A stretch of 64,000 bases of DNA, from NCBI GenBank assembly GCA_051859505.1, contig JBHYFN010000015.1, positions 1 through 64,000 on the forward strand. The letters run 5' to 3'. The position numbers and the translations under genes are program-made. Below, in pieces: positions 33,398-42,630 of the stretch (position 1 is the stretch's first letter; each line of letters starts with the position of its first letter). The notes beneath the pieces are model-generated. The model was not told the origin of the DNA. It searched no databases and saw nothing but the letters and a program-made list of their open reading frames with translations. Origin of the DNA: JAFIEN01 sp051859505 (GTDB taxonomy: Bacteria; Pseudomonadota; Alphaproteobacteria; Rhodobacterales; Rhodobacteraceae).

Positions 33398-34987
33398 TCA
33401 AAAATATCCTGGGGGGAGGCCCGGAACGGGCCGGGGGGCAAAGCCCCCCTGACCCCGCCCGAACAGTCTCACCCCAACCGGATCATGAAGAGGTCCGCCG
33501 AAGCCGCCCTCCTGCTGCCAGGGCTTGATCAGATTGCCGAACCGGGTGAAGCGTCCCTCGAAGGACAGGTCCACCGTGCCGATCGGCCCGTGGCGCTGCT
33601 TGCCGATCACCACTTCGGCGCGGCCGTGCAGCCGCTCCATCTCGGCCTGCCAGGCGGCCATCTTTTCCAGCTCGTGATCGCCCGGCTTCTCGCGTTCCTT
33701 GTAATATTCCTCGCGGAACACGAACATGACCACATCCGCATCCTGCTCGATCGAGCCCGATTCCCGCAGGTCCGACAGCTGCGGCCGCTTGTCCTCGCGG
33801 CTTTCCACCTGCCGCGAGAGCTGCGACAGCGCCACGACGGGGATATCCAGCTCCTTGGCGATCGCCTTCAAACCTTGCGTGATCTCCGAGACCTCGTTGA
33901 CCCGGCTGTCCTTGGCCGTGGCCGGCCGGACCAGCTGCAGGTAATCCACGATCAGCACATCAAGCCCATGCGTCCGCTTCAGCCGCCGCGCCCGCGCCGC
34001 CAGCTGCGAGATCGGCAGGGCGGCCGTGTCGTCGATGAACAGCGGGCAGGCCTCCAGCGCCTTGGCGGCCTCCACGAAGCGGCGGAACTCTTCTTCCGTC
34101 ATGTCGCCGCGCCGGATCTGTTCCGAGGGCACTTCGGCCGCCTCCGACAGGATCCGCGCGGCCAGCTGCTCGGCGCTCATCTCGAGGCTGAAGAACCCCA
34201 CCACGCCGCCATTGACCGCGCCTTCCGATCCGTCGGGCAGGCGCCCCTTGCGATAGGCCTTGGCGATGTTGAAGGCGATATTGGTCGCCAGCGAGGTCTT
34301 GCCCATCGAGGGCCGCCCGGCAAGGATCAAGAGGTCCGACTTGTGCAGCCCGCCCAGCTTCTTGTCGAGGTCCACCAGCCCGGTCGAGATGCCGGCCAGT
34401 CCCCCGTCGCGCTGATAGGCGGCATTGGCCTGCTGCACCGCATCGGTGACGGCGCGCAGGAAGCTTTGAAAACCGCTGTCGGCCGTGCCCTGTTCGGCCA
34501 GCTTGTACAGCGCCTGTTCGGCCTCGACGATCTGCTCCTTCGGCTCCGAGGCGATATCGACCCGTCCCGCCTTGTCGGAGATCTCGCGCCCCAGAAGGAT
34601 CAGCTCGCGGCGGATCGCGAGGTCATAGATCATCTGCGCATAATCGCGCGCCGCAAAGGCCGAGATGGCGGCCCCCGCCAGCCGCACCAGATAGGCCGGC
34701 CCCCCCAGTTCCTTCAGCCCCTCGTCATCCTCCATGAAGGTCTTGAGCGTCACCTGCGAGGCCAACGCATTTCTCGAAATGCGTTGTGCGGCCACCTCGA
34801 AGATCCGGGCATGGACGGGGTCGTAGAAATGCTCCTTGCCGATGATGGCCGAGACCCGGTCGAAAATGTCGTTGTTGGTCAGGATCGCGCCCAGCAACTG
34901 CTGCTCGGCCTCGATCGAATGCGGCATCGTGTCTGCCGGAGCCGGCAGCGTCTGCCCGGTCGGATTGAGTGTCGAGATCTCGTTCAT
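33398..34987 (-). CDS. dnaB: replicative DNA helicase DnaB with an abnormal C-terminal tail
   Basis: A 529-residue hexameric helicase that unwinds DNA at the replication fork. The N-terminal domain starts MPHSIEAEQQLLGAIL; the RecA-like domain has Walker A LAGRPSMGKTSLA, Walker B DVLIVDYLQLV and the SQLSRQVESR segment. The normal family end is near FTRFGNLIKPWQQ. Here the frame stays open for about 35 more residues, the last 20 or so encoded by an interspersed GC-rich repeat (33407-33453), ending GLPPGYF. A TGA lies out of frame by one base soon after the normal end, so the tail may come from a small indel. Start at 34987 (MNEISTLNP) rather than 35062 because the extension is unlike the family. 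Confidence 0.95.
   Translation of the reverse strand: MNEISTLNPTGQTLPAPADTMPHSIEAEQQLLGAILTNNDIFDRVSAIIGKEHFYDPVHARIFEVAAQRISRNALASQVTLKTFMEDDEGLKELGGPAYLVRLAGAAISAFAARDYAQMIYDLAIRRELILLGREISDKAGRVDIASEPKEQIVEAEQALYKLAEQGTADSGFQSFLRAVTDAVQQANAAYQRDGGLAGISTGLVDLDKKLGGLHKSDLLILAGRPSMGKTSLATNIAFNIAKAYRKGRLPDGSEGAVNGGVVGFFSLEMSAEQLAARILSEAAEVPSEQIRRGDMTEEEFRRFVEAAKALEACPLFIDDTAALPISQLAARARRLKRTHGLDVLIVDYLQLVRPATAKDSRVNEVSEITQGLKAIAKELDIPVVALSQLSRQVESREDKRPQLSDLRESGSIEQDADVVMFVFREEYYKEREKPGDHELEKMAAWQAEMERLHGRAEVVIGKQRHGPIGTVDLSFEGRFTRFGNLIKPWQQEGGFGGPLHDPVGVRLFGRGQGGFAPRPVPGLPPGYF
33407..33453. repeat. interspersed GC-rich repeat, single copy overlapping the dnaB end
   Basis: A 47-base element starting TCCTGGGGGGAGG and containing two short palindromes (CCCGG-N2-CGGG-like, and GGGGGGC-N3-GCCCCCC). 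It resembles the two 45-base units at 51244-51333. An A/T-rich stretch (TTGTTCAAAAATA) borders it on the left in both places, in related form. Between the ATPase gene and dnaB it probably acts as a terminator for convergent transcription. Confidence 0.7.
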
Positions 34988-35252
34988 TCTGCCGCCCCCG
35001 TTCGTTCCGTGCCGGGTCTTGTCGCCCGGATGCGCCGACCTGCCGTCACTGACCCTGGCCACCGACCGTCCGCCGCTGCGGTGCCTCTGGCCCCAGGCCC
35101 GGCGCCGTCGATCCGCCCCCGCGACCCGTCTGTTGCCGACGAGTCAGCTCGCGCGGTGTCCTGCCCTGTTAGCGCCGCGCCCGCCCCCAAGGCAAATTGT
35201 ATGTTTCTGGGGATGATCTGGGGAAAAGCCGGTCAGCGCGGTCCTTCCCTCT

Positions 35253-35282
35253 ATCTTGCCCTCGGCGCCGGCCAAAGGTCAA
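35253..35282 (-). promoter_or_regulatory. candidate dnaB promoter within a 326-bp gene-free region
   Basis: The region 34988-35313 between pyrE and dnaB (both leftward) has no gene that I can support. On the minus strand TTGACC (35277-35282) is followed after 18 bases by CAAGAT (35253-35258), a reasonable sigma-70-type promoter. The transcript would have a leader of about 260 bases before dnaB, in which I recognise no known structure. Confidence 0.5.
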
Positions 35283-35313
35283 CATCTGGTAGGCTTGATC
35301 GGCGCGCGCAGGC

Positions 35314-35988
35314 TCAGCTCTGCGGCGCCTGCCAGCCGGCGGGATCGCGCAGGTAGCGCTCGACCTCGGCCAGGGTCTCGGCGTCGAAGGCCGCTTGCGC
35401 CCGGGCCTCGGCCAGAACATCCCACCAGGTGCAGAGGTGATGCAGGGTGACCCCCTCGGCCGCCAGCGCCTCGGTCACGCCCGGAAAGATGCCGTAGTAG
35501 AAGATCACGGCGGTATGGCCGCAGCTGGCGCCGGTCTCGCGGATCGCCTGCACGAAACTCAGCTTCGAGCCGCCGTCTGTGGCCAGATCCTCGACCAGAA
35601 GCACCCGCTGCCCCTCGGTCATGGCGCCTTCGATGCGCGCGTTGCGGCCATAGCCCTTGGGCTTCTTGCGCACATAGCTCATCGGCAGGGCCAGCCGCTC
35701 GGCCACCATCGCGGCGAAGGGGATGCCGGCCGTCTCGCCGCCGGCGATGTTGTCGAAGGCCTCGAACCCCGCCTCGCGCAGGATCGTGACGGCGAGGAAA
35801 TCCATCAGGGCCGCCCGGATCCGCGGAAACGAGATCAGGCGACGGCAATCGATATAGGTCGGCGCCTGCTTGCCGCTGGCATGGGTATAGGGCTCGCGCG
35901 CGTTGAAATGCACTGCCCCCGCCTCGAGGATCATGCGGGCCGTGAGGCGGGCGATTTCGTCCCTTGGGGGAAAGCTGGCGGGGATCAT
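35314..35988 (-). CDS. pyrE: orotate phosphoribosyltransferase
   Basis: A 224-residue enzyme that joins orotate and PRPP to orotidine 5'-phosphate in pyrimidine synthesis. The PRPP-binding motif is RVLLVEDLATDGGSK; other family features are YIDCRRLISFPRIR and FDNIAGGETAGIPFA and YVRKKPKGYGRNARIEG, the flexible catalytic loop. The ATG at 35988 (MIPASFPPRDEIA) follows AGGA; an ATG at 36054 would translate through the palindromes upstream and is rejected. It lies 85 bases after pyrC on the same strand, with two perfect palindromes between them. Confidence 0.95.
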   Translation of the reverse strand: MIPASFPPRDEIARLTARMILEAGAVHFNAREPYTHASGKQAPTYIDCRRLISFPRIRAALMDFLAVTILREAGFEAFDNIAGGETAGIPFAAMVAERLALPMSYVRKKPKGYGRNARIEGAMTEGQRVLLVEDLATDGGSKLSFVQAIRETGASCGHTAVIFYYGIFPGVTEALAAEGVTLHHLCTWWDVLAEARAQAAFDAETLAEVERYLRDPAGWQAPQS

Positions 35989-36012
35989 GCGAAAGTCCTG
36001 TGCTGGGAGGAG

Positions 36013-36064
36013 GGCAGAAATTGGCCAATTTCTGCCGCCGCGAAAATTGGCCAATTTTCGCGGC
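36013..36064. terminator. paired perfect palindromes between pyrC and pyrE
   Basis: Two perfect palindromes lie side by side: 24 bases at 36013-36036 and 28 bases at 36037-36064. Both are centred on AATTGGCCAATT and flanked by GC-rich arms (GGCAGA and GCCGCGA). As they sit between co-directional pyrC and pyrE, they could end the pyrC message, reduce pyrE expression, or process the joint transcript. The design matches the hairpin pair at 27192-27237. Confidence 0.75.
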
Positions 36065-36073
36065 TGCCCGCGC

Positions 36074-37126
36074 TCATGTCTCGACCCGCCAGTGCAGCGG
36101 GAAGCCGGGGTCGAAGAGCGTCACCGGCCCCTCTGCCGTCTCGATCCGCGGCGGATAGGAGACCGCCTCGCCGCGCACCAGCGTGATCCGCTCTTCGTTC
36201 AGGGGCAGGCGATAGAAATTGGCCCCGTTGATCGAGACAAAGGCCTCGAGCTTGTCCAGCCGTCCCGCCACTTCGAAGATCGCGGCAAGGCAGGACAGGG
36301 TATTGCTGGCCGAGAACACCCCCGCGCAGCCACAGGGCGCGAGCTTGGCCGCATCAAGATGCGGCGCCGAGTCGGTGCCCAGAAAGAACCGCGGATCGCC
36401 CGAGACCGCCGCCTGCACCAGAGCGATCCGGTGCGCCTCGCGCTTGGCGACGGGCAGGCAGTAGTAATGCGGCCGGATGCCGCCGGCGAGGATGTGGTTG
36501 CGGTTGATGATCAGGTGATGCGTGGTGATCGTCGCCGCCGTATTCCTGTGCGCGTCGCGCACGTAATCCACGCCGTCCTGCGTCGTCACATGTTCCAGGA
36601 TGATCCGCAGGTCCGGGTTCTTCTTGCGGATCGGCTTGAGAACCCGGTCGATGAACACCGCCTCGCGGTCGAAGATATCGACCTCCGGGTCGGTCACTTC
36701 GCCATGAATGCACAAGGGCATCCCGATCTCGGCCATTCTGTCGAGGACCGGGCGGATCCGGTCGAAATCGCGCACGCCCGAGGCGGAATTCGTCGTGGCC
36801 CCCGCCGGATACAGCTTCACGGCCGTGGCCAGCCCTGCGGCATGGGCCGCGGCCACATCCTCGGGATCGGTCTCTTCGGTCAGGTAAAGCGTCATCAGCG
36901 GCTGAAACCGCAGCCCCGCGGGCAGGGCGGCAAGGATGCGGTTGCGATAGAGCCGCGCCGCCTCGCCCGTCACGACAGGCGGCACGAGGTTCGGCATCAC
37001 GATGGCGCGGGCGAAATGACGGGCGCTTTCGGGCAGGACGGCGGCCATCATCGCGCCGTCACGCAGATGAAGATGCCAGTCATCTGGGCGGCGCAGCGTG
37101 ACGCGGGTCGGGTCCTTGATCCTCAT
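36074..37126 (-). CDS. pyrC: dihydroorotase (class II)
   Basis: A 350-residue zinc amidohydrolase that interconverts carbamoyl-aspartate and dihydroorotate. The metal motif is DDWHLHLRDGAMM near the N-terminus; the carboxylated Lys is in TAVKLYPAGATTNS, with substrate residues around CIHGEVTD and LEHVTTQDGVDYV, and the catalytic Asp in FFLGTDSAPHLDAAK. Length and motifs fit the E. coli type. It is followed by paired palindromes and then pyrE on the same strand, and is divergent from a small membrane-protein gene. Confidence 0.96.
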   Translation of the reverse strand: MRIKDPTRVTLRRPDDWHLHLRDGAMMAAVLPESARHFARAIVMPNLVPPVVTGEAARLYRNRILAALPAGLRFQPLMTLYLTEETDPEDVAAAHAAGLATAVKLYPAGATTNSASGVRDFDRIRPVLDRMAEIGMPLCIHGEVTDPEVDIFDREAVFIDRVLKPIRKKNPDLRIILEHVTTQDGVDYVRDAHRNTAATITTHHLIINRNHILAGGIRPHYYCLPVAKREAHRIALVQAAVSGDPRFFLGTDSAPHLDAAKLAPCGCAGVFSASNTLSCLAAIFEVAGRLDKLEAFVSINGANFYRLPLNEERITLVRGEAVSYPPRIETAEGPVTLFDPGFPLHWRVET

Positions 37127-37267
37127 GACCCTCCGATTACACCGCCTTGAGGGCCGGCGCCATAGAGCTTTGTCACAGAGAATCGTGCCGCCACGTCCCG
37201 AGAGGCACTTGAAAGCTGCCTTGCGGACCCTTTACCCTTGCCCCCGAGGGATCCTTCGACCGGGCAG

Positions 37268-37339
37268 CCGGGGGAGCACCCGGGAGAGCAACCGGGGGAG
37301 CAACCGACGGGTTCACCGCGGGCTCCACCGCAGGATCCA
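37268..37339. repeat. 12-bp degenerate tandem repeat, six units
   Basis: Six consecutive 12-base units start with CCG: CCGGGGGAGCAC, CCGGGAGAGCAA, CCGGGGGAGCAA, CCGACGGGTTCA, CCGCGGGCTCCA and CCGCAGGATCCA. The array ends 19 bases before the start of the small membrane protein. The GGGGAG cores resemble ribosome sites, although the actual site (GGGGAGG) lies after the array. Confidence 0.85.
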
Positions 37340-37358
37340 ACCAAGGGGGAGGGGAGGC

Positions 37359-37640
37359 ATGCTGGGTTTCATCATCGCCGTCATCGCAGGCTTTCTGACC
37401 CCGCATGCCGAGGCGCCTCTCGCGCGGCCCTTGTCGCGCGCCCTTGGCGGGGCGATCCGGTTCGAGACGGGCGAGATCCGGCTGCTGGCCTTCATGATCA
37501 TGATGGTGCTGGCCGGTCTGGCCTCGGCGCTTTTGTCCAGCGGGTCCGCCTTCTGGGTGATCCTGGGCGGCGCGCTGGGATATTTCGCGCTGCGCCTTCT
37601 CGATGCCGCGCAACGCAAGCTCGGGGGGCCGAAGCGGTGA
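37359..37640 (+). CDS. small membrane protein of unknown function
   Basis: A 93-residue protein with three hydrophobic stretches: MLGFIIAVIAGFL at the start, LLAFMIMMVLAGLASALL in the middle and AFWVILGGALGYFALRLL near the end, finishing with a basic tail (DAAQRKLGGPKR). I do not recognise a family. GGGGAGG lies immediately before the ATG at 37359. It is divergent from pyrC and followed after 82 bases by a secreted-protein gene in the same direction. A 12-bp tandem array stands in its leader. Confidence 0.7.
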   Translation: MLGFIIAVIAGFLTPHAEAPLARPLSRALGGAIRFETGEIRLLAFMIMMVLAGLASALLSSGSAFWVILGGALGYFALRLLDAAQRKLGGPKR

Positions 37641-37722
37641 GGCAGACCCGCTGATCCCCAACCGTCAACGGCCCGTCCGGGCGTGTTTCCACCACTCTAT
37701 CCAGAACCAGGAGTAGTCTTTC

Positions 37723-38349
37723 ATGCAATTTCACAAGCACGCCCTGACCGGCCTTTTCGCGGCGGGCCTTGCCCTGGTTTCGGGGGCGGTTTCGGCCCAA
37801 TGCCTGAGCGCATCCGATCTGGGGCGGGGCGTCTTCGTGACCTTCGACAATGGCGATACCGCCCTGTCGCAGCGCGGCGCGGACGGCTATCTGCAGATCG
37901 AGGAATACTATGCCGACAGCGGCACCTATTTCCTGTTCCGGGCGCATCGCGGGATCTATTTCACCGAAGAGGTCGAGATCGACCCGAGCGGCAATCCCTA
38001 TTTCGGCACCCATCTGAGGACCGAGTTCCCGGTCGATCCGGCCCGCCTGCCCACCCCCGCGCCCGGCGGAAGCTGGTCCGGCGTGACGACCAATATCTTC
38101 GAGGATGGCTACCGCAGGAGCGAGACGGCGAGCTACCAGTTCTCGACGGCCGAGCCGATCTCGCTTTCGGGCTGCACCTACGAGGTGGTGCGCACCGATG
38201 TGAGCTATGACTGGGGTGTGGAAGGCTCGATGACGCTTTACTACATGTTCCTGCCGGAACTTGGCGCCTCGATCCTGATCACCAGCCATTTCGAGGGCGA
38301 TATGCCGATGACGGCCTATCCCGTTTCGATCGAGCTGGCCCGGAAATAG
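37723..38349 (+). CDS. secreted protein of unknown function
   Basis: A 208-residue protein with a clear signal peptide (HALTGLFAAGLALVSGAVSA, cleavage likely before Gln-Cys). The mature part has beta-rich segments (VFVTFDNGDTALSQRGADGY, TYFLFRAHRGIYFTEEVEID) and two cysteines, the first right after cleavage and the second in LSGCTYEVVR, which could form a disulfide. No known domain recognised. AGGAG is 6-8 bases upstream of the ATG. A hairpin terminator follows. Confidence 0.75.
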   Translation: MQFHKHALTGLFAAGLALVSGAVSAQCLSASDLGRGVFVTFDNGDTALSQRGADGYLQIEEYYADSGTYFLFRAHRGIYFTEEVEIDPSGNPYFGTHLRTEFPVDPARLPTPAPGGSWSGVTTNIFEDGYRRSETASYQFSTAEPISLSGCTYEVVRTDVSYDWGVEGSMTLYYMFLPELGASILITSHFEGDMPMTAYPVSIELARK

Positions 38350-38360
38350 CGCGGCGATGC

Positions 38361-38414
38361 GACCCGCCTGTGGGCGGGTCGGGCAGGGCGCACTGCGGGG
38401 GGCCTTCGGGCCCC
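38361..38414. terminator. two hairpins at convergent gene ends
   Basis: GACCCGCC and GGCGGGTC (38361-38380) pair around TGTG, and GGGGCC and GGCCCC (38399-38414) around TTCG. They lie between the secreted-protein gene and the convergent gene ending at 38419. There is no long T-run, but the place and stem strength suggest termination. Confidence 0.7.
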
Positions 38415-38418
38415 TTCG

Positions 38419-39360
38419 TCATTCCGCGGCGGCGACGGCAGGATCCTGCGCGGCCGCCTCGGCGGCCTGCAGCCTTTCGCGGAACCAGTCGGCATCCGGC
38501 GTGGTCAGGCCGAAGCGGCAGATCCGGGCCAGATGGCCCCGGCGCCCCGCAGCCTCGACCCGCTTGTAAAGCCCCTTGAGCCAGGGCAGGCAGTCGCGCC
38601 GCTGACGCCAGAGCCGGGCAAAACCTTCCCGGTCCAGCCGCCCCTCCATCGCGGCGATGGTCAGCTCGGGCATCACCTCCATCAGGTCAAGCAGCGGCTC
38701 GAGCCGGATGTTGGTCATCGGCGCGCGCAGCATCGTCACATTGGCGCGGTGAAACAGGGCGGCATGCATCGCATCGGGCGCATGGCCGGGATCATGCACG
38801 ATCCAGGCCTGCTCCGCCGCGTCGATCATCTCGGGCGCATAGCCGTAGCGCGAGGTGAAATCGCGCCGCCGTTCGGCCAGGAACCGGCGATCCCAGCCGG
38901 CGATGGCGGGCGCCAGCGTCGCCTGCGGGCGCAGCGCCAGCACCCGCGCGCCCGGTGCCGCGACGGAAAAGGCCGCCGCCGCATAGCCGCAGGATCCGGT
39001 GCCCAGAAACAGCACCCGGTCGAAATCCTCGAAGAAGCCGTCATCGGTCAGCCGGTCGAAGGTGCCATAGACGCCCGGATCGCGGAACCAGGTCTCGCCT
39101 TGCGAGAACAGCGACAGAAGCGACCAGCCTTCGCGGCGCACATGGTCAAAGCCGCGCGGCGTGGCGCGGCGGCGGGCGGCGTCAAGCGTCTCGAAGGTGA
39201 CAAGCAGCGATTTGCCCGCATCGATGAACAGCGCCGAGTGATCCGCGCCGATCCTGTTGAAGAACCCGTGTTCGTCGCCAAGCGCATCAAGCCGGGCGCA
39301 CCATTCCCCGAGCGGCAGGTCGCTCAGGTCGAGGTCGAGGTCGGAAAAGGTGTCGGCCAT
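38419..39360 (-). CDS. conserved protein of unknown function (often labelled PAPS reductase in Rhodobacteraceae)
   Basis: A 313-residue cytoplasmic protein starting MADTFSDLDLDLSDLPLGEW. From memory, relatives in Rhodobacteraceae carry the automatic name phosphoadenosine phosphosulfate reductase, but I see no PAPS-reductase cysteine signature, so the name is doubtful. A central block VLFLGTGSCGYAAAAFSVAAPGARVLALRPQ looks like a Rossmann or hydrolase-like turn (T-G-S-C-G). Other conserved-looking parts are GETWFRDPGVYGTFDRL and DFTSRYGYAPEMIDAAEQAW. The ATG at 39360 is preferred because the 34-residue extension from 39462 is unlike a protein start. Confidence 0.7.
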   Translation of the reverse strand: MADTFSDLDLDLSDLPLGEWCARLDALGDEHGFFNRIGADHSALFIDAGKSLLVTFETLDAARRRATPRGFDHVRREGWSLLSLFSQGETWFRDPGVYGTFDRLTDDGFFEDFDRVLFLGTGSCGYAAAAFSVAAPGARVLALRPQATLAPAIAGWDRRFLAERRRDFTSRYGYAPEMIDAAEQAWIVHDPGHAPDAMHAALFHRANVTMLRAPMTNIRLEPLLDLMEVMPELTIAAMEGRLDREGFARLWRQRRDCLPWLKGLYKRVEAAGRRGHLARICRFGLTTPDADWFRERLQAAEAAAQDPAVAAAE

Positions 39361-39476
39361 GGTGCGGATCGGCTTTCGGTTTCGGGTGTCGGCAGTATCT
39401 TTCGCAATGGGGCAGCAATGCGTGGTTCCTGTGCCGCTTGTGCCGGATTCCTGCCCGGCCACGGCAACAGAGTGTT

Positions 39477-40712
39477 TCAGAAAAACGCCTGAAGCCCGGT
39501 CTGCGCCCGCCCCAGGATCAGGGCATGCACGTCATGGGTGCCTTCATAGGTGTTCACCGTCTCGAGGTTGATCATGTGGCGCATCACGGGGAAGCTGTCC
39601 GAGATGCCGTTGCCGCCATGCATGTCGCGCGCATCGCGGGCCACGGCCAGCGCCTTGCCGCAGTTGTTGCGCTTCATCAGGCTGATCATCTCGGGCGCGG
39701 CCGTGCCGGCCTCCATCAGCCGGCCCAGCGTCAGGCAGCCGTTCAGGCCAAGGGCAATCTCGGTCTGCATGTCAGCCAGTTTCTTCTGGAACAGCTGGGT
39801 CTGGGCGATGGGCTTGCCGAACTGCTTGCGGTCAAGCCCATAGGACCGCGCCGCATGCCAGCAGGCCTCGGCCGCGCCCATCACGCCCCAGGCAATGCCA
39901 TAGCGCGCGCGGTTGAGGCAGCCGAACGGGCCTTTCAGCCCTTCGGCACCCGGCAAAAGCGCCTCTTCGGGCACTTCGACATCCTGCATTACGATCTCGC
40001 CCGTGACCGAGGCGCGCAAGCTGAGCTTGCCCTCGATCTTGGGCGCCGACAGGCCCTTCATGCCCTTTTCCAGCACGAACCCCCGGATCTTGCCGCCATG
40101 CGGTTCGGATTTGGCCCAGACGATAAAGACATCGGCGATGGGGGCGTTGGAAATCCACATCTTCGTGCCGTTCAGCACATAGCCCGCATCCGTTTTGCGC
40201 ACGGTGGTGCGCATCCCGGCCGGATCTGACCCCGCATCCGCCTCGGTCAGGCCGAAACAGCCGATCAGCCGCCCCGCCGCCAGCCCGGGCAGGTATTTGC
40301 GCTTCTGGTCCTCCGACCCATAGGCATGGATCGGATACATCACGAGGCTCGATTGCACCGACATCATCGAGCGATAGCCGGAATCGATCCGCTCGACCTC
40401 GCGCGCGATCAGGCCGTAGGTGACGTAGCCTGCGCCCAGCCCGCCGTATTCCTCGGGGATCGTGGGGCCCAGCAGGCCGGCCTCGCCCATTTCGGCAAAG
40501 ATCGAAGGATCGGTCGCCTCGCTGCGATAGGCCTCGGTCACGCGGGGGGCGAGGCGGGTTTCGGCAAAGACACGGGCCGCGTCGCGCAGCATCCGCTCAT
40601 CCTCGGTCAGATGGGCGTCAAGGCGCAGGGGATCGGCCCAGTCGAAGGGGCCAAGGTCGGGGCCGTGCCCGGCGGCATGCCCGGGGGCGGAAATCGGCGC
40701 GGCGTGGTTCAT
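39477..40712 (-). CDS. gcdH: acyl-CoA dehydrogenase, probably glutaryl-CoA dehydrogenase
   Basis: A 411-residue flavoprotein. The glutaryl-CoA type is supported by PFDWADPLRLDAHLTEDERMLRDAA at the N-terminus, FGLTEADAGSDPAGMRTTV (FAD and substrate region), NGTKMWISNAPIADVFIVWAK, and the C-terminal NLETVNTYEGTHDVHALILGRA with the catalytic Glu in YEGTHD. It oxidises and decarboxylates glutaryl-CoA to crotonyl-CoA in lysine and tryptophan breakdown and passes electrons to ETF. The ATG at 40712 follows GGAGAAAG. Divergent from the MoxR gene. Confidence 0.93.
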   Translation of the reverse strand: MNHAAPISAPGHAAGHGPDLGPFDWADPLRLDAHLTEDERMLRDAARVFAETRLAPRVTEAYRSEATDPSIFAEMGEAGLLGPTIPEEYGGLGAGYVTYGLIAREVERIDSGYRSMMSVQSSLVMYPIHAYGSEDQKRKYLPGLAAGRLIGCFGLTEADAGSDPAGMRTTVRKTDAGYVLNGTKMWISNAPIADVFIVWAKSEPHGGKIRGFVLEKGMKGLSAPKIEGKLSLRASVTGEIVMQDVEVPEEALLPGAEGLKGPFGCLNRARYGIAWGVMGAAEACWHAARSYGLDRKQFGKPIAQTQLFQKKLADMQTEIALGLNGCLTLGRLMEAGTAAPEMISLMKRNNCGKALAVARDARDMHGGNGISDSFPVMRHMINLETVNTYEGTHDVHALILGRAQTGLQAFF

Positions 40713-40860
40713 GATCGCTTTCTCCGGCTTTGGCCCAAGTCTAGCCCGGCCTCGGCGGAACGGCAATCATTGCCCTTGCGCGACATCCTGCCCCGCCCCT
40801 TGACCTCGCGCCGTGCGGCGGCGCAGCCTGAAGCCACATTCGGCGGCGCAGGAGGACTGG

Positions 40861-41772
<912 letters not shown>

Positions 41773-41936
41773 CCGCCCCCGGCGCCGCAGGGCAGGCGGC
41801 GGCTATCGGATAGCACCCCATGCCGGTTGACAGCTGGCCGCGACTCGGTGGAGCGTTCGGGGCGAAGATGCATTCTCTGTCTTCGACCAACCAGGGGCGG
41901 TTCGGGAAGGGGCCGCCGATTTGAAGGAGCAACCTG

Positions 41937-42401
41937 ATGTTGAAACGTCTTGTCGCGGCGGCCGTGGTCGCCCTGGGGCTTGTTGCCGGCCCCGCTCTTG
42001 CCTGTCCGAACATCAACCTGCAGCCGCATTTCGGCTCGATCCAGCTTCCGGCCGGCTTCACCCCCGATCCGCATGTGCGCAACGTCACCGCCGGCGGCAC
42101 GATCAACCTGCGCAACTGCTTCAGCGGTGTCGATGGCTATGTGACCACGCGGCCCGATTTCAGCCTCTACTGGACCGGCAATTCCGCGCAGCTGACCATC
42201 GCGGTCGAATCGCGCGCCGACGGGGTTCTGCTGATCAACGCCCCCGATCTGAGCTGGCATTATTCCGACGATTATCGCGGCACCGATCCGGCCGTGATCT
42301 TCCGCAACCCGATCCCGGGCCGCTATGACATCTGGATCGGTTCCTATGACGGCTCACGGCGCAACCCGGCGCGGCTGATCTTTACCGAGTTCAATTACTG
42401 A
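41937..42401 (+). CDS. small secreted protein, copy A of a tandem pair
   Basis: A 154-residue protein with a signal peptide (MLKRLVAAAVVALGLVAGPALA, then CPNINLQPH). The mature part begins with Cys and has a second Cys in NLRNCFSG, which may form a disulfide. A predicted beta-sandwich pattern ends IPGRYDIWIGSYDGSRRNPARLIFTEFNY, a phrase that looks like a C-terminal carbohydrate- or protease-associated beta domain; I cannot name it with certainty. The leader contains TTGACA (in GGTTGACAGC) as a likely -35. GAAGGAG precedes the ATG. It is the first of two copies made by tandem duplication. Confidence 0.82.
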   Translation: MLKRLVAAAVVALGLVAGPALACPNINLQPHFGSIQLPAGFTPDPHVRNVTAGGTINLRNCFSGVDGYVTTRPDFSLYWTGNSAQLTIAVESRADGVLLINAPDLSWHYSDDYRGTDPAVIFRNPIPGRYDIWIGSYDGSRRNPARLIFTEFNY

Positions 42402-42422
42402 CGGGTCGGCGGGGCGGAGGGG

Positions 42423-42466
42423 ATGACCGGCTCGCAAGACCCTCCGCCCCGCGACCAGGCGCATAG
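42423..42466 (+). pseudogene. remnant of the VWA gene start
   Basis: ATG and the next 12 codons (MTGSQDPPPRD...) match the start of the intact VWA gene at 43127 (MNGSQDPPPRD). Then the sequence switches to the copied end of the MoxR gene and its trailer at about 42456. The frame continues for some residues without meaning. It is the junction scar of the tandem duplication; GGAGGGG before the ATG is also preserved, so a short useless peptide may be made. Confidence 0.8.
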
Positions 42467-42630
42467 CTGCACCCCGCGCCGCAGGGCAAGCAGCCGCTAT
42501 CGGATAGCCGCGCCTTGCCGGTTGACAGCTTGCAGCGACTTGGTGGAGCCTTCGGGGCGAAGATGCAGTCCTTGTCTTCGACCAACCAGGGGCGGTTCGG
42601 GAAGGGACCGCCGATTTGAAGGAGCACCTG

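Noticed and set aside
37268..37339. Possible iteron-type origin in the 12-bp array
   Set aside because: The units are degenerate, there is no A/T-rich region or replication initiator gene, and similar small arrays occur at many gene junctions in the window.
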